From Nonomuraea sp. SYSU D8015 (lineage in GTDB: Bacteria; Actinomycetota; Actinomycetes; Streptosporangiales; Streptosporangiaceae), in assembly GCF_008065375.1 (NCBI RefSeq), contig NZ_VJYI01000011.1:1-64000 (forward strand): 64,000 bases of DNA. Direction: 5' to 3'. The notes beneath the pieces are model-generated. The model was given only the letters and a program-made list of their open reading frames with translations, was not told where the DNA came from and searched no databases. Positions 1-9,122 of the stretch are shown one piece after another (position 1 is the stretch's first letter; every line of letters begins with the position of its first letter). The position numbers and the translations under genes are program-made.

Positions 1-2
1 AC

Positions 3-113
3 GCCACCCGCATCGCCACCGCCCAGCTCAACACCCAGGCCAAACCCTGGGTCTGGGGACGCCCACCACCGCCACCACGGCAGCTACGCCGACGGTTCAC
101 CTACACCCTTTGA
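3..113 (+). pseudogene. 3' end of an IS630-like transposase, cut by window edge
   Basis: An open frame enters from the left edge and stops at TGA 111-113. Its last 36 residues run through a KPWVWGRPPPPP stretch into a basic tail with QLRRRF and a terminal YTL. This resembles the C-terminus of actinobacterial IS630-type transposases, which end in an aromatic WxWGRP-like motif and a basic tail. Only the tail is in the window, so whether the element is complete cannot be judged. No terminal inverted repeat was recognised downstream. The family call rests on recognition of this short tail only. Confidence 0.45.
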
Positions 114-341
114 GGAACGCAGCACTAGTGCTCGACGGCATCGCGGTCCGCCGCGAGCGGTGAACTGTCCTGCTATGGGGCCGTGCTCACCGTGCTGCTG
201 GACGGCGAGCCCGACGTCCACGAAGGCCTCTACACCGGTCTGCGGCGTGGGCAGGTCCTGCGCCGTCAGAGCTGACCTCGAATCCGGGAGCGCGGAGCCT
301 CCCGGCATTGGACCGTGCCCGACTAGCCAATTTGCCCAAAC
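114..341. other. spacer between transposase tail and iron box; possible gene relic
   Basis: No complete gene. A coding-like stretch on the + strand (about 161-282) reads YGAVLTVLLDGEPDVHEGLY and then LRRGQVLRRQS before a stop, with no upstream start in frame. I do not recognise the family. It may be the 3' relic of a gene lost when the transposable element inserted or excised. Confidence 0.3.
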
Positions 342-360
342 TATGGTTAGCCTTTCCTAA
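342..360 (+). promoter_or_regulatory. iron box (IdeR/DmdR-type operator)
   Basis: The 19-mer TATGGTTAGCCTTTCCTAA matches the IdeR/DmdR iron-box consensus TTAGGTTAGGCTAACCTAA at 14 of 19 positions, including both GGTTAG and CCTAA arms. It lies 48 bp before the ATG of the iron ABC binding protein. Known: in actinobacteria the Fe(II)-bound regulator occupies such boxes and represses iron uptake. Inferred: this operon was iron-repressed. Confidence 0.7.
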
Positions 361-408
361 CTGTTGACCTGTGAGGCTTCACCCCCAAAAGAGAACGGAA
401 GCTCCGCC

Positions 409-1456
409 ATGCGCGCATGGCGTCCGGTCCTGGCACTCGCCACCCCTGAGCGTTGTGCTCGCCGGCTGCGGCTCCACCACCACCGGCACCACCGGCACCC
501 GAGGCACCACCGGCACCACCGGCACCGCCGCCGCCTCCTCCGCGCCGTCCGGCCCCTGGTCCTTCACCGACGGCTCCGGCAAAGTCGTCACCGCCGACAC
601 CACCCCCACCCGGATCATCGCGCACGTCGGCGTAGATGCCGCCCTGATGTCCTTCGGCATCAAACCGGTCGGCATCTACGCCGACGAATCGGTCAAAACC
701 GACGCCAACCTTAAAGACCTCGACCTGACCGGCATCGAGATCCTCGGCCAGGAATGGGGCAAGATCGACGTGGAAAAGGCCGCGGCACTGCGCCCCGACC
801 TCATCGTCGGCGACTGGTGGCCCGCCGAAAAAGCCCACAGCGGCTTCGAAGAAGGCGTCGACGAAAAAAGCAATAAACTCGCCGAATTGGCCCCCGTGGT
901 GGGCATCTCCCAAGGCAAATCCATCGTCGACCTCGCCAAGGGCTACGAAAACCTCGCCAAGAGCCTGGGCGCCGACCTCGACGCCCCCGCCATCGCCGCC
1001 AACAAACAACGCTTCGAACAATCCGTGACCGCCTTCAAACAGGCGGTGGCCGCCAAACCCGGCCTGACCGCGGCCGCGATGTCACCCGCCGGTGACAAGC
1101 TGTACTTCGCCAACCCCGCATACGCGCCCGAACTGCTGGACTTCCAGCGCTGGGGACTGAAGGTCATCAACCCCGACAGCCCCGACCCGGGCTTCCCCTA
1201 CTGGGAGAACCTCAGCTGGGAGAACGCCGACAAATACCAGCCCGACCTGATCTTGTGGGACAGCCGCAACTACACACCCACCTCCAACGCCGACCGGGGC
1301 AAGAAACAGCCCACCTGGTTCAAGATCAAAGCAGCCAAGGCGGGCGCGGTCACCCCCTGGCCGGCCTACTGGCTGCACACCTACGGCGACTTCGCCACCG
1401 AACTGGACGCCCTCACCCAGGCCATCAAGCCCGCCAACCCCGACATCGGCGACTGA
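409..1456 (+). pseudogene. iron-siderophore ABC substrate-binding lipoprotein, frameshifted in its signal peptide
   Basis: FecB/FepB-type periplasmic-binding protein for Fe(III)-siderophore uptake, about 348 aa when restored. From ATG 409 the frame reads MRAWRPVLALAT, then runs off. Removing one C from the CCCC run at 443-446 gives ALATLSVVLAGCG, a standard hydrophobic core and lipobox (LAGC), and joins the long frame that ends at 1456. As written, only a GTG at 371 in the downstream frame gives a full-length reading, and it has no signal-peptide hydrophobic core. After the lipid Cys comes a Thr/Gly repeat of about 25 residues, then the typical WSFTDGSGKVV entry and the domain motif TPTRIIAHVGVDAALMSFGI. 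First gene behind the iron box, 10 bp before permease 1. Either a real null mutation or a one-base sequence error in a homopolymer. Confidence 0.8.
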
Positions 1457-1466
1457 CCACCCGCCC

Positions 1467-2615
1467 ATGACCCCTCCGCCAACACCGACCACACCGCCGG
1501 CACCGCCGACACCGTCAACACCGAGCACACCGCCGGCACCCAACACACCATCGGCATCGTCGGCACCCGCCGCGCCGCCCCCGCCCGCCGCTTCGGGGAC
1601 GCTGGGCGGGCGGCGGGCCGTGATCCTCGGCCCGGGCCCGGCCGTGCTGTGCGCCCTGCTGGCCCTGGCCGCCTTCCTCAGCATCACCCTGGGCTCGCGC
1701 TCCATCGGCCTGCCCCAAGTCCTGGCCGCGCTCGGCAGCTGGGACGCCGACGCCTCCACCGCCAGCACCGTGACCCTGCACCTGCGGGTACCCCGCGCCC
1801 TGCTGGGCATCCTGACCGGCGCCGCACTCGGCGTGGCCGGCGCCATCTTGCAAGGCGTCACCCGGAACCCCCTCGCCGACACCGGCATCATGGGCATCAA
1901 CGCCGGCGCCGCCGTCTTCGTCGTCTTCGCCATCACCGTGCTCGGCGTGCGCGGCGCCGGCCTGTACGTCTGGTTCGCCTTCGCCGGCGCCAGCGCCGCG
2001 CTGGCACTGGTCTACGCCATCGCCTCACTCGGCCGCGAGGGCGCCACCCCCGTCAAGCTGGCCCTGGCCGGCGCCGCCGTCACCGCCGGGCTGGTCTCCC
2101 TGACCACCGGCATCGTGATGACCAACATCGACGCCCTCAACGAGCTGCGGTTCTGGCAGGTCGGCTCACTCGCCGGCCGCTACACCCCCATCCTGACCGG
2201 CATCGCCCCCTTCCTCCTCGCAGGCCTGGCCACCTCGCTGACCTTCGGGCGGGCGCTCAACGGGCTCGCCCTCGGCGAAGACCTCGCCCGCGGCCTGGGC
2301 CAGCGCGTCACCCTCACCCGCGCCGCCGCCTTCGCCGTGGTCGCGGTGCTGGCCGGCGCCGCCACCGCCGCCTGCGGCCCCATCGTGTTCGTCGGCCTGG
2401 TCGTCCCCCACCTGGCCCGCATCCTCTGCGGCCCGGACTACCGGTGGATCCTGCCGTACTCCATGCTGCTGGCCCCCATCGTGCTGCTGGCCGCCGACGT
2501 GCTCGGCCGCATCGCCGCCGCCCCCGACGAGCTGCAGGTCGGCGTGGTCCTCGGCGTGCTTGGCGCGCCGGCGTTCATCGGCATCGTCCGCTACGGCCGG
2601 CTGTCGGAGGTGTGA
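1467..2615 (+). CDS. FecCD-family iron-siderophore ABC permease 1
   Basis: Integral-membrane permease of the BtuC/FecCD family, 382 aa, moving siderophore-bound iron through the inner membrane. The first ~50 residues are an unusual Pro/Thr/Ala-rich low-complexity extension; the FecCD core follows with motifs GAILQGVTRNPLADTGIMGI (first third), LALAGAAVTAGLVSL, FWQVGSLAGR and the cytoplasmic coupling segment LALGEDLARGLGQRV, then GPIVFVGLVVPHLAR. The core (about 330 residues) is full length. The start is ATG 1467; a start nearer the first membrane helix is possible because the extension has no known function. It sits between the binding protein and permease 2 in one transcription unit. Confidence 0.88.
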   Translation: MTPPPTPTTPPAPPTPSTPSTPPAPNTPSASSAPAAPPPPAASGTLGGRRAVILGPGPAVLCALLALAAFLSITLGSRSIGLPQVLAALGSWDADASTASTVTLHLRVPRALLGILTGAALGVAGAILQGVTRNPLADTGIMGINAGAAVFVVFAITVLGVRGAGLYVWFAFAGASAALALVYAIASLGREGATPVKLALAGAAVTAGLVSLTTGIVMTNIDALNELRFWQVGSLAGRYTPILTGIAPFLLAGLATSLTFGRALNGLALGEDLARGLGQRVTLTRAAAFAVVAVLAGAATAACGPIVFVGLVVPHLARILCGPDYRWILPYSMLLAPIVLLAADVLGRIAAAPDELQVGVVLGVLGAPAFIGIVRYGRLSEV

Positions 2616-2617
2616 CC

Positions 2618-3697
2618 ATGACCCCCACCACACCGCCCACGCCGCCCGCGCCACCCACGCCGCCCACGCCGTCCACGCCACCCCCGGCACCCGCCAGCCT
2701 GGCCACCACAGGCACCACGCCGCCCATCACGCCGCCGACCGGGCCGGCCGGGCGGGCCGCGCCCACCACCCCAGCCGCCACCCCACCGGCCACCCCACCG
2801 GCCGGAGCGCCGGCCGCGATGCCCACTGCGGGGGCCTTCCGCGCCACCCGCCGCCGCCGCACCACCCGCCTGATCGCCGTGACCTGCGCACTGACCGCCA
2901 CCGTGACCGCGTTGTTCGTGCTCACCATGATGGCCGGCAGCTTCCAGCTCACCCCCGGCGAGGTCATCACCTCCGTGCTGCACCTGCGCCACGAGCCCAG
3001 CGTCGACTTCGTCGTGCGCGACCTGCGCCTGCCCACCGCCACCTCCGCCCTGGCCGTCGGCCTGGCCCTGGGCGCCTCCGGCACCATCTTCCAGCAACTC
3101 CTGCGCAACCCCCTGGCCTCCCCCGACTTCGTCGGCATCACCTCCGGCGCCGGCCTGGCCGCCATCACCGGCATCGTGCTCCTGCAAGCCGGCGGCCTGG
3201 CCATCAGCGCCCTCGCGCTCGGCGGCGCCCTGACCGCCGCCCTCCTGATGTACCTGCTGGCCTGGCGCGACGGCCTGGCCGGCTACCGATTCATCCTCAT
3301 CGGCATCGGCATCGCCCTGTTCTTCGACGGCCTCATCGGCTACATGCTCACCCGCGCCCAGCTGTCCGAAGCCCGCCAGGCCATGCACTGGCTGACCGGC
3401 TCCATCGGCCAAGCCGGCCCCGCCGTGCTCCTGGTCGCCCTGGCCGTCGCCGTGGCCGGCCCCATCATCTTCGTCGCCCTGGTCGCCGGCCCGATCGCCA
3501 ACCGGCTGCTCGGCCCCGCCACCGGCGCCATCATCGCAGCCGCGCTCACCGGCGCCACGCTGCTGCTGACCGCCGACCTGATCGCCAACCACCTGCTGCC
3601 CACCCCGCTGCCCACCGGCGTGGTCACCGGCGCGGTCGGCGCCCCCTGCCTGTTGTGGCTGCTGGCCACCGCCAACCGGCAAGGAGCAGGCGGATGA
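2618..3697 (+). CDS. FecCD-family permease 2 with internal deletion of the coupling region
   Basis: Second BtuC/FecCD permease, 359 aa. ATG 2618 has GGAGG at 2606-2610 and follows the TGA of permease 1 by 2 bp. The first ~85 residues are Pro/Thr-rich like those of permease 1. The core has GTIFQQLLRNPLASPDFVGI, LIGIGIALFFDGLIGYML and HWLTGSIG, but then passes directly to AVAGPIIFVALVAGPIANRL. About 50 residues that permease 1 has here are missing, including the LALGxDxARxLG coupling helix that contacts the ATPase in BtuCD-type transporters. The reading frame is kept, so a protein can be made, but it should not couple ATP hydrolysis to transport. Its stop overlaps the ATPase start (ATGA). Confidence 0.8.
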   Translation: MTPTTPPTPPAPPTPPTPSTPPPAPASLATTGTTPPITPPTGPAGRAAPTTPAATPPATPPAGAPAAMPTAGAFRATRRRRTTRLIAVTCALTATVTALFVLTMMAGSFQLTPGEVITSVLHLRHEPSVDFVVRDLRLPTATSALAVGLALGASGTIFQQLLRNPLASPDFVGITSGAGLAAITGIVLLQAGGLAISALALGGALTAALLMYLLAWRDGLAGYRFILIGIGIALFFDGLIGYMLTRAQLSEARQAMHWLTGSIGQAGPAVLLVALAVAVAGPIIFVALVAGPIANRLLGPATGAIIAAALTGATLLLTADLIANHLLPTPLPTGVVTGAVGAPCLLWLLATANRQGAGG

Positions 3698-4467
3698 CCC
3701 GGCTACACGCCCAAGCCCTGACCCTCGGCTACGACACCCACCCGATCGTGGCCAACCTCGACGTGCACATCCCCGACAGCAAGATCACCGCCATCGTCGG
3801 CGCCAACGCCTGCGGCAAATCCACCCTGCTCCGCGGCCTGGCCCGCCTCCTCAAACCCCAGCACGGCGCCGTCTACCTCGACGGCAAACACCTGGCCGGC
3901 CTCAGCACCCACCAGGTCGCCCAAACCCTCGGCCTGCTCCCCCAAACCCCGCTGGCCCCCGGACGGCATCACCGTCGCCGACCTGGTCGCCCGCGGCCGC
4001 TACCCCCACCAAGGCTGGTTCCGCCGCTGGAACCGGCGCGACGACGAGGCCGTCACCCGCGCCCTGGACGCCACCGGCACCGCCGACCTGGTCACCCGCC
4101 CGCTGCGCCAGCTGTCCGGCGGCCAGCGCCAACGCGTCTGGGTCGCCATGGCCCTGGCCCAAGACACCGACCTGCTGCTGCTCGATGAGCCCACCACCTA
4201 CCTCGACATCAACCACCAGGTCGAACTGCTACGCCTGCTGCGCACCCTCAACACCGAATCCGGCAAGACCATCGTGGTCGTGCTGCACGACCTCAACCTC
4301 GCCTGCCGCTTCAGCGACCACGTCATCGCGATGGCCGAAGGCGCCATCGTCGCCGAGGGCGCCCCCACCGACGTGATCACCGCCGAACTGGTCGAGAAGG
4401 TCTCCGGCTGGCCTGTGTCGTGGTGCCCGACCCGGTCGCCGGCACACCCATGGTGGTGCCCACCTAA
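3694..4467 (+). pseudogene. iron-siderophore ABC ATPase with two compensating frameshifts
   Basis: FecE/FepC-type ATPase of about 257 aa when restored. ATG 3694 overlaps the stop of permease 2. The first part has Walker A GANACGKST (degenerate second residue) and runs to LLPQTPLAP. One G too many at 3961-3962 then shifts the frame. The continuation reads DGITVADLVARGRYPH, signature LSGGQRQR and Walker B LLLLDEPTTYLD, then VVLHDLNLACRF. Near 4407-4410 one C is missing (ggctggcc where ggcctggcc would read GLACVVVPDP), returning to the first frame, which ends MVVPT-stop at 4467. Two opposite shifts flanking both catalytic motifs mean the written sequence cannot give an active ATPase. Confidence 0.8.
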
Positions 4468-4479
4468 CAGACGGCCGAA

Positions 4480-7400
4480 TCACCACAGGCGAAGCCACGG
4501 AATCGCGGCCGACTCCTTGCCGCCTTCGGCGGGCGCCGGCTCAGGGGTCAGGTTGCGGGTGATGATGTCCAGGGGCCACCGGGTGAGAGCCGCGCCGAGC
4601 ACGCTCCCGGCCGTGGCGCTGCCGAGGGCGATGCTCCAGCCGACGGGCCCCAGTGGGGTGCAGCCGAAGAAGCCGCTCACGATCGGTGTCTGGATGATGG
4701 TGGCGAGCAGGGCGGCGGAGCCGAGGCCCGCCGCCAGGACGTTGCGGTCCGGCCCGCCGATCAGCAGGGTCTGGCCGAGCTGGGTGCCGACCAGGGCCGC
4801 GAGTGCCACGGTGGCGGCGCGGCGGGAGCGCCCGGTGAGCCGGGCGGCAAGCCAGGCGCTGCCGGCGCCGGCGGTGGTGGCCAGGGCTCTGATCGTCATC
4901 TCCTGGGTGAGCGCCTCACCGAGGGAGATGTCCGGGCCCTCGCGCAGCAGGCGTGCGACGTCGTGCTCGCTCGGTGGGCGCAGCGCGATCGCCAGCGCCG
5001 GCGCGAGGTCGGTGAGCAGGTTGACGAGCAGCAGTTGACGGGCGTTCAGCGGGGACCGTCCGGTGAGTGCGGCGCCGAGGACCGTGAAGCCGATCTCGCC
5101 GAGGTTGCCGCCGAGCAGGATGCCGAGGGCGTGCCGTACCGATGACCACATGGCCCGTCCCTCGACGAGCGCCGCGATGATCGTTTCGAGGCGGTCGTCG
5201 GAGACGACGAGGTCGGCGGCGGCCTGCGCGGCGGGGGTGCCGCGCCGGCCCAGGGCGATGCCGACGTCGGCCAGTCTGATGGCCGGGGCGTCGTTGGCTC
5301 CGTCACCGGTCATCGCGACGACCTTGCCCAGCCGCTGGTAGGCCTGGATGATACGGACCTTCTGCGCCGGGCTGCAGCGGGCGATGACGTTCACCTCGGG
5401 CAGCCGCCGGTCCAGGGCGTCGTCGTCGAGCCGGTCGAGTTCCGTCCCGGTGAGGACCTGGTTGGGTGCGGCGTCCGGATGCACGGTGGCCGCGATCGCG
5501 TCGGCCGTCGCGGGGTGATCTCCGGTGATCATGACGGTCTGGACGCCCGCCTCGTGCAGGCGCGCCGCGGCCGGGGCGGCGCTGGTGCGCACCGGGTCGG
5601 CCAGGGTGAGGAAGCCGAGGAAGGTCAGGTCGCCGACCGCGTCCTCGTCGATCTCCTGCGTCGTCATGGGCGTGCGGCGTTCGGCCACGGCGAGCACGCG
5701 GTGGCCGGCTCCGGCGAGCCGTTCGGCCAGCTCGGCCAGGCTCTCGTGGTCGCGGTCGGTCAGGTCGTGCTCGTGGCCGCCGGTCAGGCGCCGCCGGCAG
5801 CGGGAAAGCACGACCTCGGGGGCGCCCTTGACGCTGAGGACCAGCTGTTTGCCGGACCGGCCGAGGGTGGCGTGGAAGCCGCGGGATGGCTCGAACGGCA
5901 GGGCGAGAATCGTGCGCCAGCCGCGTGCGCTGGTGCCGTGCCGGATCCTGGCGCGGCGGGCGCACTCCAGCACGGCGCGGTCGGTCTGGTGAACGGCGTC
6001 CTGCGGGTGGCGGACGTCCGGGCTTGCCCGCAGCGCGGCCGCCACCACGGTGCGGCAGGGGCCGTCGAGTGACCGTGGCATACAGCTGTGGGCGCCGTCG
6101 TGGATCTGGCTCACCGCCAACCGGCCCTCGGTCAGAGTGCCGGTCTTGTCGAAGCACAGCACGTCCACCCTGCCCAGAGCCTCGATCGTACGGGGGTTGC
6201 GCACCAGGGCGCCGAGGTCGGCCAGGCGGCGGGCGGCCGACAGCTGTGCGGCGTTGACCAGGAACGGCAGGCCCTCGGGCACCGAGGCGATGGCCAGGTT
6301 CACCGCCGCGCCCAGGCTGTCGCGGATCGGCACCCCGTGCAGCAGCCCCGCGCCGGTGACCGCGGCCGCCGACCCGAGAGCCAAAGGGAGGCTGCGGCGG
6401 GTGAGCCGGGTCAGCTGGGTCTGCACGCCGGTGGCGGGCGGGCGCTGCCGGGCGGCGGCCATGCTGCGTCCGACCTCGGTGTCGGCGCCGGTCGCCACGA
6501 CGACCGCAACAGCCCGGCCGGTCGCCAGGGTCGTGCCCTCGTACAGCATCGAGCGACGCTCGGCGACCTCTGCGGCGATCACCGGGGCGACGTCCTTGGC
6601 CACCGGCAGCGACTCGCCGGTCAGCGACGACTCGTCGGCCTCCACCCCGTCGGCCTGCAGCACCCGGCAGTCGGCCGGGACGACGTCGCCGGATTCGAGC
6701 CGGATCACGTCGCCGGGGACGAGTTGCTCGGCGGTGACGACCTGTTCGACGCCGTCGCGCCGGACCCGTGCCCCGACCGCGGAGCGGGCCAGCAGGTCGG
6801 CCAGGGCGCGGTCGGTGTGTACCCGTTGTGCGGCGCCGGTCAGCGCCGAGATCCCGGTGATCCCGGCGACCAGTCCGGCGTCCACCAGCGAGCCGACGAC
6901 CGCGCTCAGCGCCGCCCCACCGGCCAGGATGGGGGTCAGCGGGTTGGCGAGCTCCTCCAGGAACGCCGTGCCCAGGCTGGTGCCCAGCGGCTCCAGCCGG
7001 CTGCCGGCCCGCCACCGCTTCTTCGCCTCGGCGCTGGTCAGCCCACCTTCGCCGACCTCCAGCCGACGTAGCACGGCCGAGGTCGGCATCAGGTGCCACA
7101 GCGGGCGGGCGGCGGCTCGAGCCGGCGTACGGGTGTGCAGGTGGTGAGCACGCCAGACCCCGTCGGCGAAGCCCAGCGCCGCACCGGCGTTGACCGCGTG
7201 GAGACTACGGGTGGACGGCCGCGCCGCCCCGCCCTCCAGGGCCGAGACCGCGCCGATGCCGGTGGCCGCCTGGGCCAGCACGATGCAGTCGCGGTCCACG
7301 CAGCGGGCCGCCGCCACGGCCTCCACGAGCAGGAGCACCGTGGCGAAGTCGGATCCGACCAGCACGTGCGCGCCCCACGGCGGGGGTGTGCCCTCCTGGT

Positions 7401-8940
7401 GCACCCCGAGGCCGCAGTCGGCGGCGCCCAACGCCCGGCGGTCGCACGACACCAGCATGACGGCGCCGCCCTCCGCCTGGAGCTCGCGTACCGCGGCGGC
7501 CAGGCCGCGCCGGCGCTGCACCACTCTGTCGGCGTAGCCGGCCCGCGGTCGCTGCTCGTCGGTGGCCAGCACGATCGTCAGGTCGGCGCGGCGGGCGGCG
7601 CCGATGACCGCGTCCAGCCCGGCCGCGGTTTCCTGCTCGGCGGCCAGGACGGCCTCCAGCCGCCCCCGCCGGGCCAGTCCCAGCACGACGTCGGCCCCCG
7701 CTTCGGCGAGCCGCCGCCGCTGCCGGATCCCGGTGCGGCCACGCAGCTGGAGCTCCTCGACCGGACCCAGGCTCCACTCGCCGTCGTGACGTACGGAGCG
7801 CGCGTCCTCGGGCGCGAACAACGCGAAACCGGTCTCGGCCACCTCACCGGCGTCCACGCCGGCCAGCGGGACCAGGTCGGTCAGCTCCCAGCGGCCGGTG
7901 CGCAGCGCGGCGTCGTCCAGGACGAGCGTGTCGATCCGGCCCAGCAGGCGCAACGCCGCCCGGTCCATCACCAGCGCGCCGTTGCGTGCGAGCACCTGAC
8001 CCAGATGGGAGGCGAACGCGGCCCGACCCACCTCGGTCGCCTTGGGCAGCGTGGCCAGCCCCACGGCCGCCGCCCGCCGCCATCCGACCAGCGGCGTGGC
8101 CGCGGGCACCGCGACCGCCCCGGCGGCCAGCACCCGCCGCTGGTAACGCTCCACCGGGCCGTCCGGCAACGCGCACGGACGCTCGACGGCCACGGGCTCG
8201 GCCCCGGCGTCCTCAGGGCCACGGATCAGCCGCGGCTCGGCCTCCTGCCACGCCAGCTGATCGGCGCGGGCCTCCTGCCACTGGCCGATTCGCTGCGCGA
8301 TGTCCAGAACCGTACCCGATCCGCCCGCCGCCAGAGCGTGCGCCAGGCCGATGCCCATGGACACCAGCGACTCCGCCCGCTCCTGCCCGTGCAGGCGCTT
8401 CGCGGTCAGCTCACGCAGGCGCGGGTGCAGCGAAACGGCGGACGCCAGGCCGGCCAGCTCTGTCGGCAGCGGCGCCCACGGCGCCACCCGGGTGAGGCCG
8501 GCCAGGGCCAACGCGGCCGTGTCGACGGCCAGATTCGGCAACACCCAGGTGCGCGCCAGGCTCTCGGCCGGATGGTGCAGCTCCTCCTCGGCGATCTCCT
8601 CATCCTCGCTCATCGGCGCGGACTCGGCCTGCTCCACCAGGGCCACCAGCTCCCTGCGCGGCGGTGGCGGATCGGTCACGGCCACCACCACCCGGCACGC
8701 GGGCGCGTTCACCCTCGCCCACACCACGCCCGGGTGCCGCTCCAGTGCGTGTTCCACCCGGCGAGCCACCCGGGCACCGCCCGCGCCGTGGACGCCGTGC
8801 GTCTCGATATGCAGTCGGCCCGGACACTCCCACACATCCCGCGCATCGTGGCCCCCGCCCAACAGCCAGCCCGCCACGCCGGTGACCAACCCGACCGCAC
8901 CGGAGACGGGAGCAGGCGCCCGCAGCCCCAGCACCGCCAA
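4480..8940 (-). CDS. giant CtpI-like cation-transporting P-type ATPase
   Basis: Predicted 1486-aa membrane ATPase, close in size and plan to mycobacterial CtpI (over 1500 aa). The N-terminal ~110 residues resemble a degenerate HMA fold without CxxC. Residues ~250-600 look like a decayed copy of a P-type ATPase catalytic region: a hydrophobic start, IDTLVLDDAALRTG in the place of a phosphorylation loop, and HAD-like pieces. The C-terminal half is a complete P-type ATPase: actuator TGES (~774), SVPEGLP in M4 (~887), phosphorylation loop CFDKTGTLTEG (Asp ~931), TGDHPATA (~1139) and hinge GDGANDAP (~1212). M4 PEGLP is typical of Ca/Mg-type pumps rather than heavy-metal CPC pumps. TTG start with GAGAGGGG 6 nt upstream. 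Convergent with the iron operon, 12 bp apart. Cation unknown. Confidence 0.85.
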   Translation of the reverse strand: MAVLGLRAPAPVSGAVGLVTGVAGWLLGGGHDARDVWECPGRLHIETHGVHGAGGARVARRVEHALERHPGVVWARVNAPACRVVVAVTDPPPPRRELVALVEQAESAPMSEDEEIAEEELHHPAESLARTWVLPNLAVDTAALALAGLTRVAPWAPLPTELAGLASAVSLHPRLRELTAKRLHGQERAESLVSMGIGLAHALAAGGSGTVLDIAQRIGQWQEARADQLAWQEAEPRLIRGPEDAGAEPVAVERPCALPDGPVERYQRRVLAAGAVAVPAATPLVGWRRAAAVGLATLPKATEVGRAAFASHLGQVLARNGALVMDRAALRLLGRIDTLVLDDAALRTGRWELTDLVPLAGVDAGEVAETGFALFAPEDARSVRHDGEWSLGPVEELQLRGRTGIRQRRRLAEAGADVVLGLARRGRLEAVLAAEQETAAGLDAVIGAARRADLTIVLATDEQRPRAGYADRVVQRRRGLAAAVRELQAEGGAVMLVSCDRRALGAADCGLGVHQEGTPPPWGAHVLVGSDFATVLLLVEAVAAARCVDRDCIVLAQAATGIGAVSALEGGAARPSTRSLHAVNAGAALGFADGVWRAHHLHTRTPARAAARPLWHLMPTSAVLRRLEVGEGGLTSAEAKKRWRAGSRLEPLGTSLGTAFLEELANPLTPILAGGAALSAVVGSLVDAGLVAGITGISALTGAAQRVHTDRALADLLARSAVGARVRRDGVEQVVTAEQLVPGDVIRLESGDVVPADCRVLQADGVEADESSLTGESLPVAKDVAPVIAAEVAERRSMLYEGTTLATGRAVAVVVATGADTEVGRSMAAARQRPPATGVQTQLTRLTRRSLPLALGSAAAVTGAGLLHGVPIRDSLGAAVNLAIASVPEGLPFLVNAAQLSAARRLADLGALVRNPRTIEALGRVDVLCFDKTGTLTEGRLAVSQIHDGAHSCMPRSLDGPCRTVVAAALRASPDVRHPQDAVHQTDRAVLECARRARIRHGTSARGWRTILALPFEPSRGFHATLGRSGKQLVLSVKGAPEVVLSRCRRRLTGGHEHDLTDRDHESLAELAERLAGAGHRVLAVAERRTPMTTQEIDEDAVGDLTFLGFLTLADPVRTSAAPAAARLHEAGVQTVMITGDHPATADAIAATVHPDAAPNQVLTGTELDRLDDDALDRRLPEVNVIARCSPAQKVRIIQAYQRLGKVVAMTGDGANDAPAIRLADVGIALGRRGTPAAQAAADLVVSDDRLETIIAALVEGRAMWSSVRHALGILLGGNLGEIGFTVLGAALTGRSPLNARQLLLVNLLTDLAPALAIALRPPSEHDVARLLREGPDISLGEALTQEMTIRALATTAGAGSAWLAARLTGRSRRAATVALAALVGTQLGQTLLIGGPDRNVLAAGLGSAALLATIIQTPIVSGFFGCTPLGPVGWSIALGSATAGSVLGAALTRWPLDIITRNLTPEPAPAEGGKESAAIPWLRLW

Positions 8941-9122
8941 TTCGCCCCCTCTCGTGATGTGTCTCCTTCTGCCCGAGCCGGCTCATGTCATGCCGCAAAC
9001 CGCGGTGCTCTCCGACGCCTTATCAACTCGAGCCGACAACGACGGTGCCGGCGCTCACCACGACCGCCGGCCCGTTCGTCCAGGGGCCTCGGCGGTACGA
9101 GACATGCGAGGCGGCCGGGGAC
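8941..9122. other. short spacer
   Basis: No gene or clear structured element seen between the P-type ATPase start and the end of the VWA gene; both genes lie on the minus strand. Confidence 0.4.

Noticed and set aside
1649..2617. Arg/Pro/His-rich upstream extension of permease 2 in its frame
   Set aside because: Overlaps permease 1 in another frame; the real start at 2618 has a ribosome binding site.
500..2800. Short tandem repeats that could suggest a CRISPR or minisatellite
   Set aside because: They are codon repeats within coding regions (Thr/Gly, Pro/Thr), with no regular spacers.
9022..9122. Possible small gene between the P-type ATPase and VWA genes
   Set aside because: Frames are short, without a ribosome binding site or a recognisable motif.
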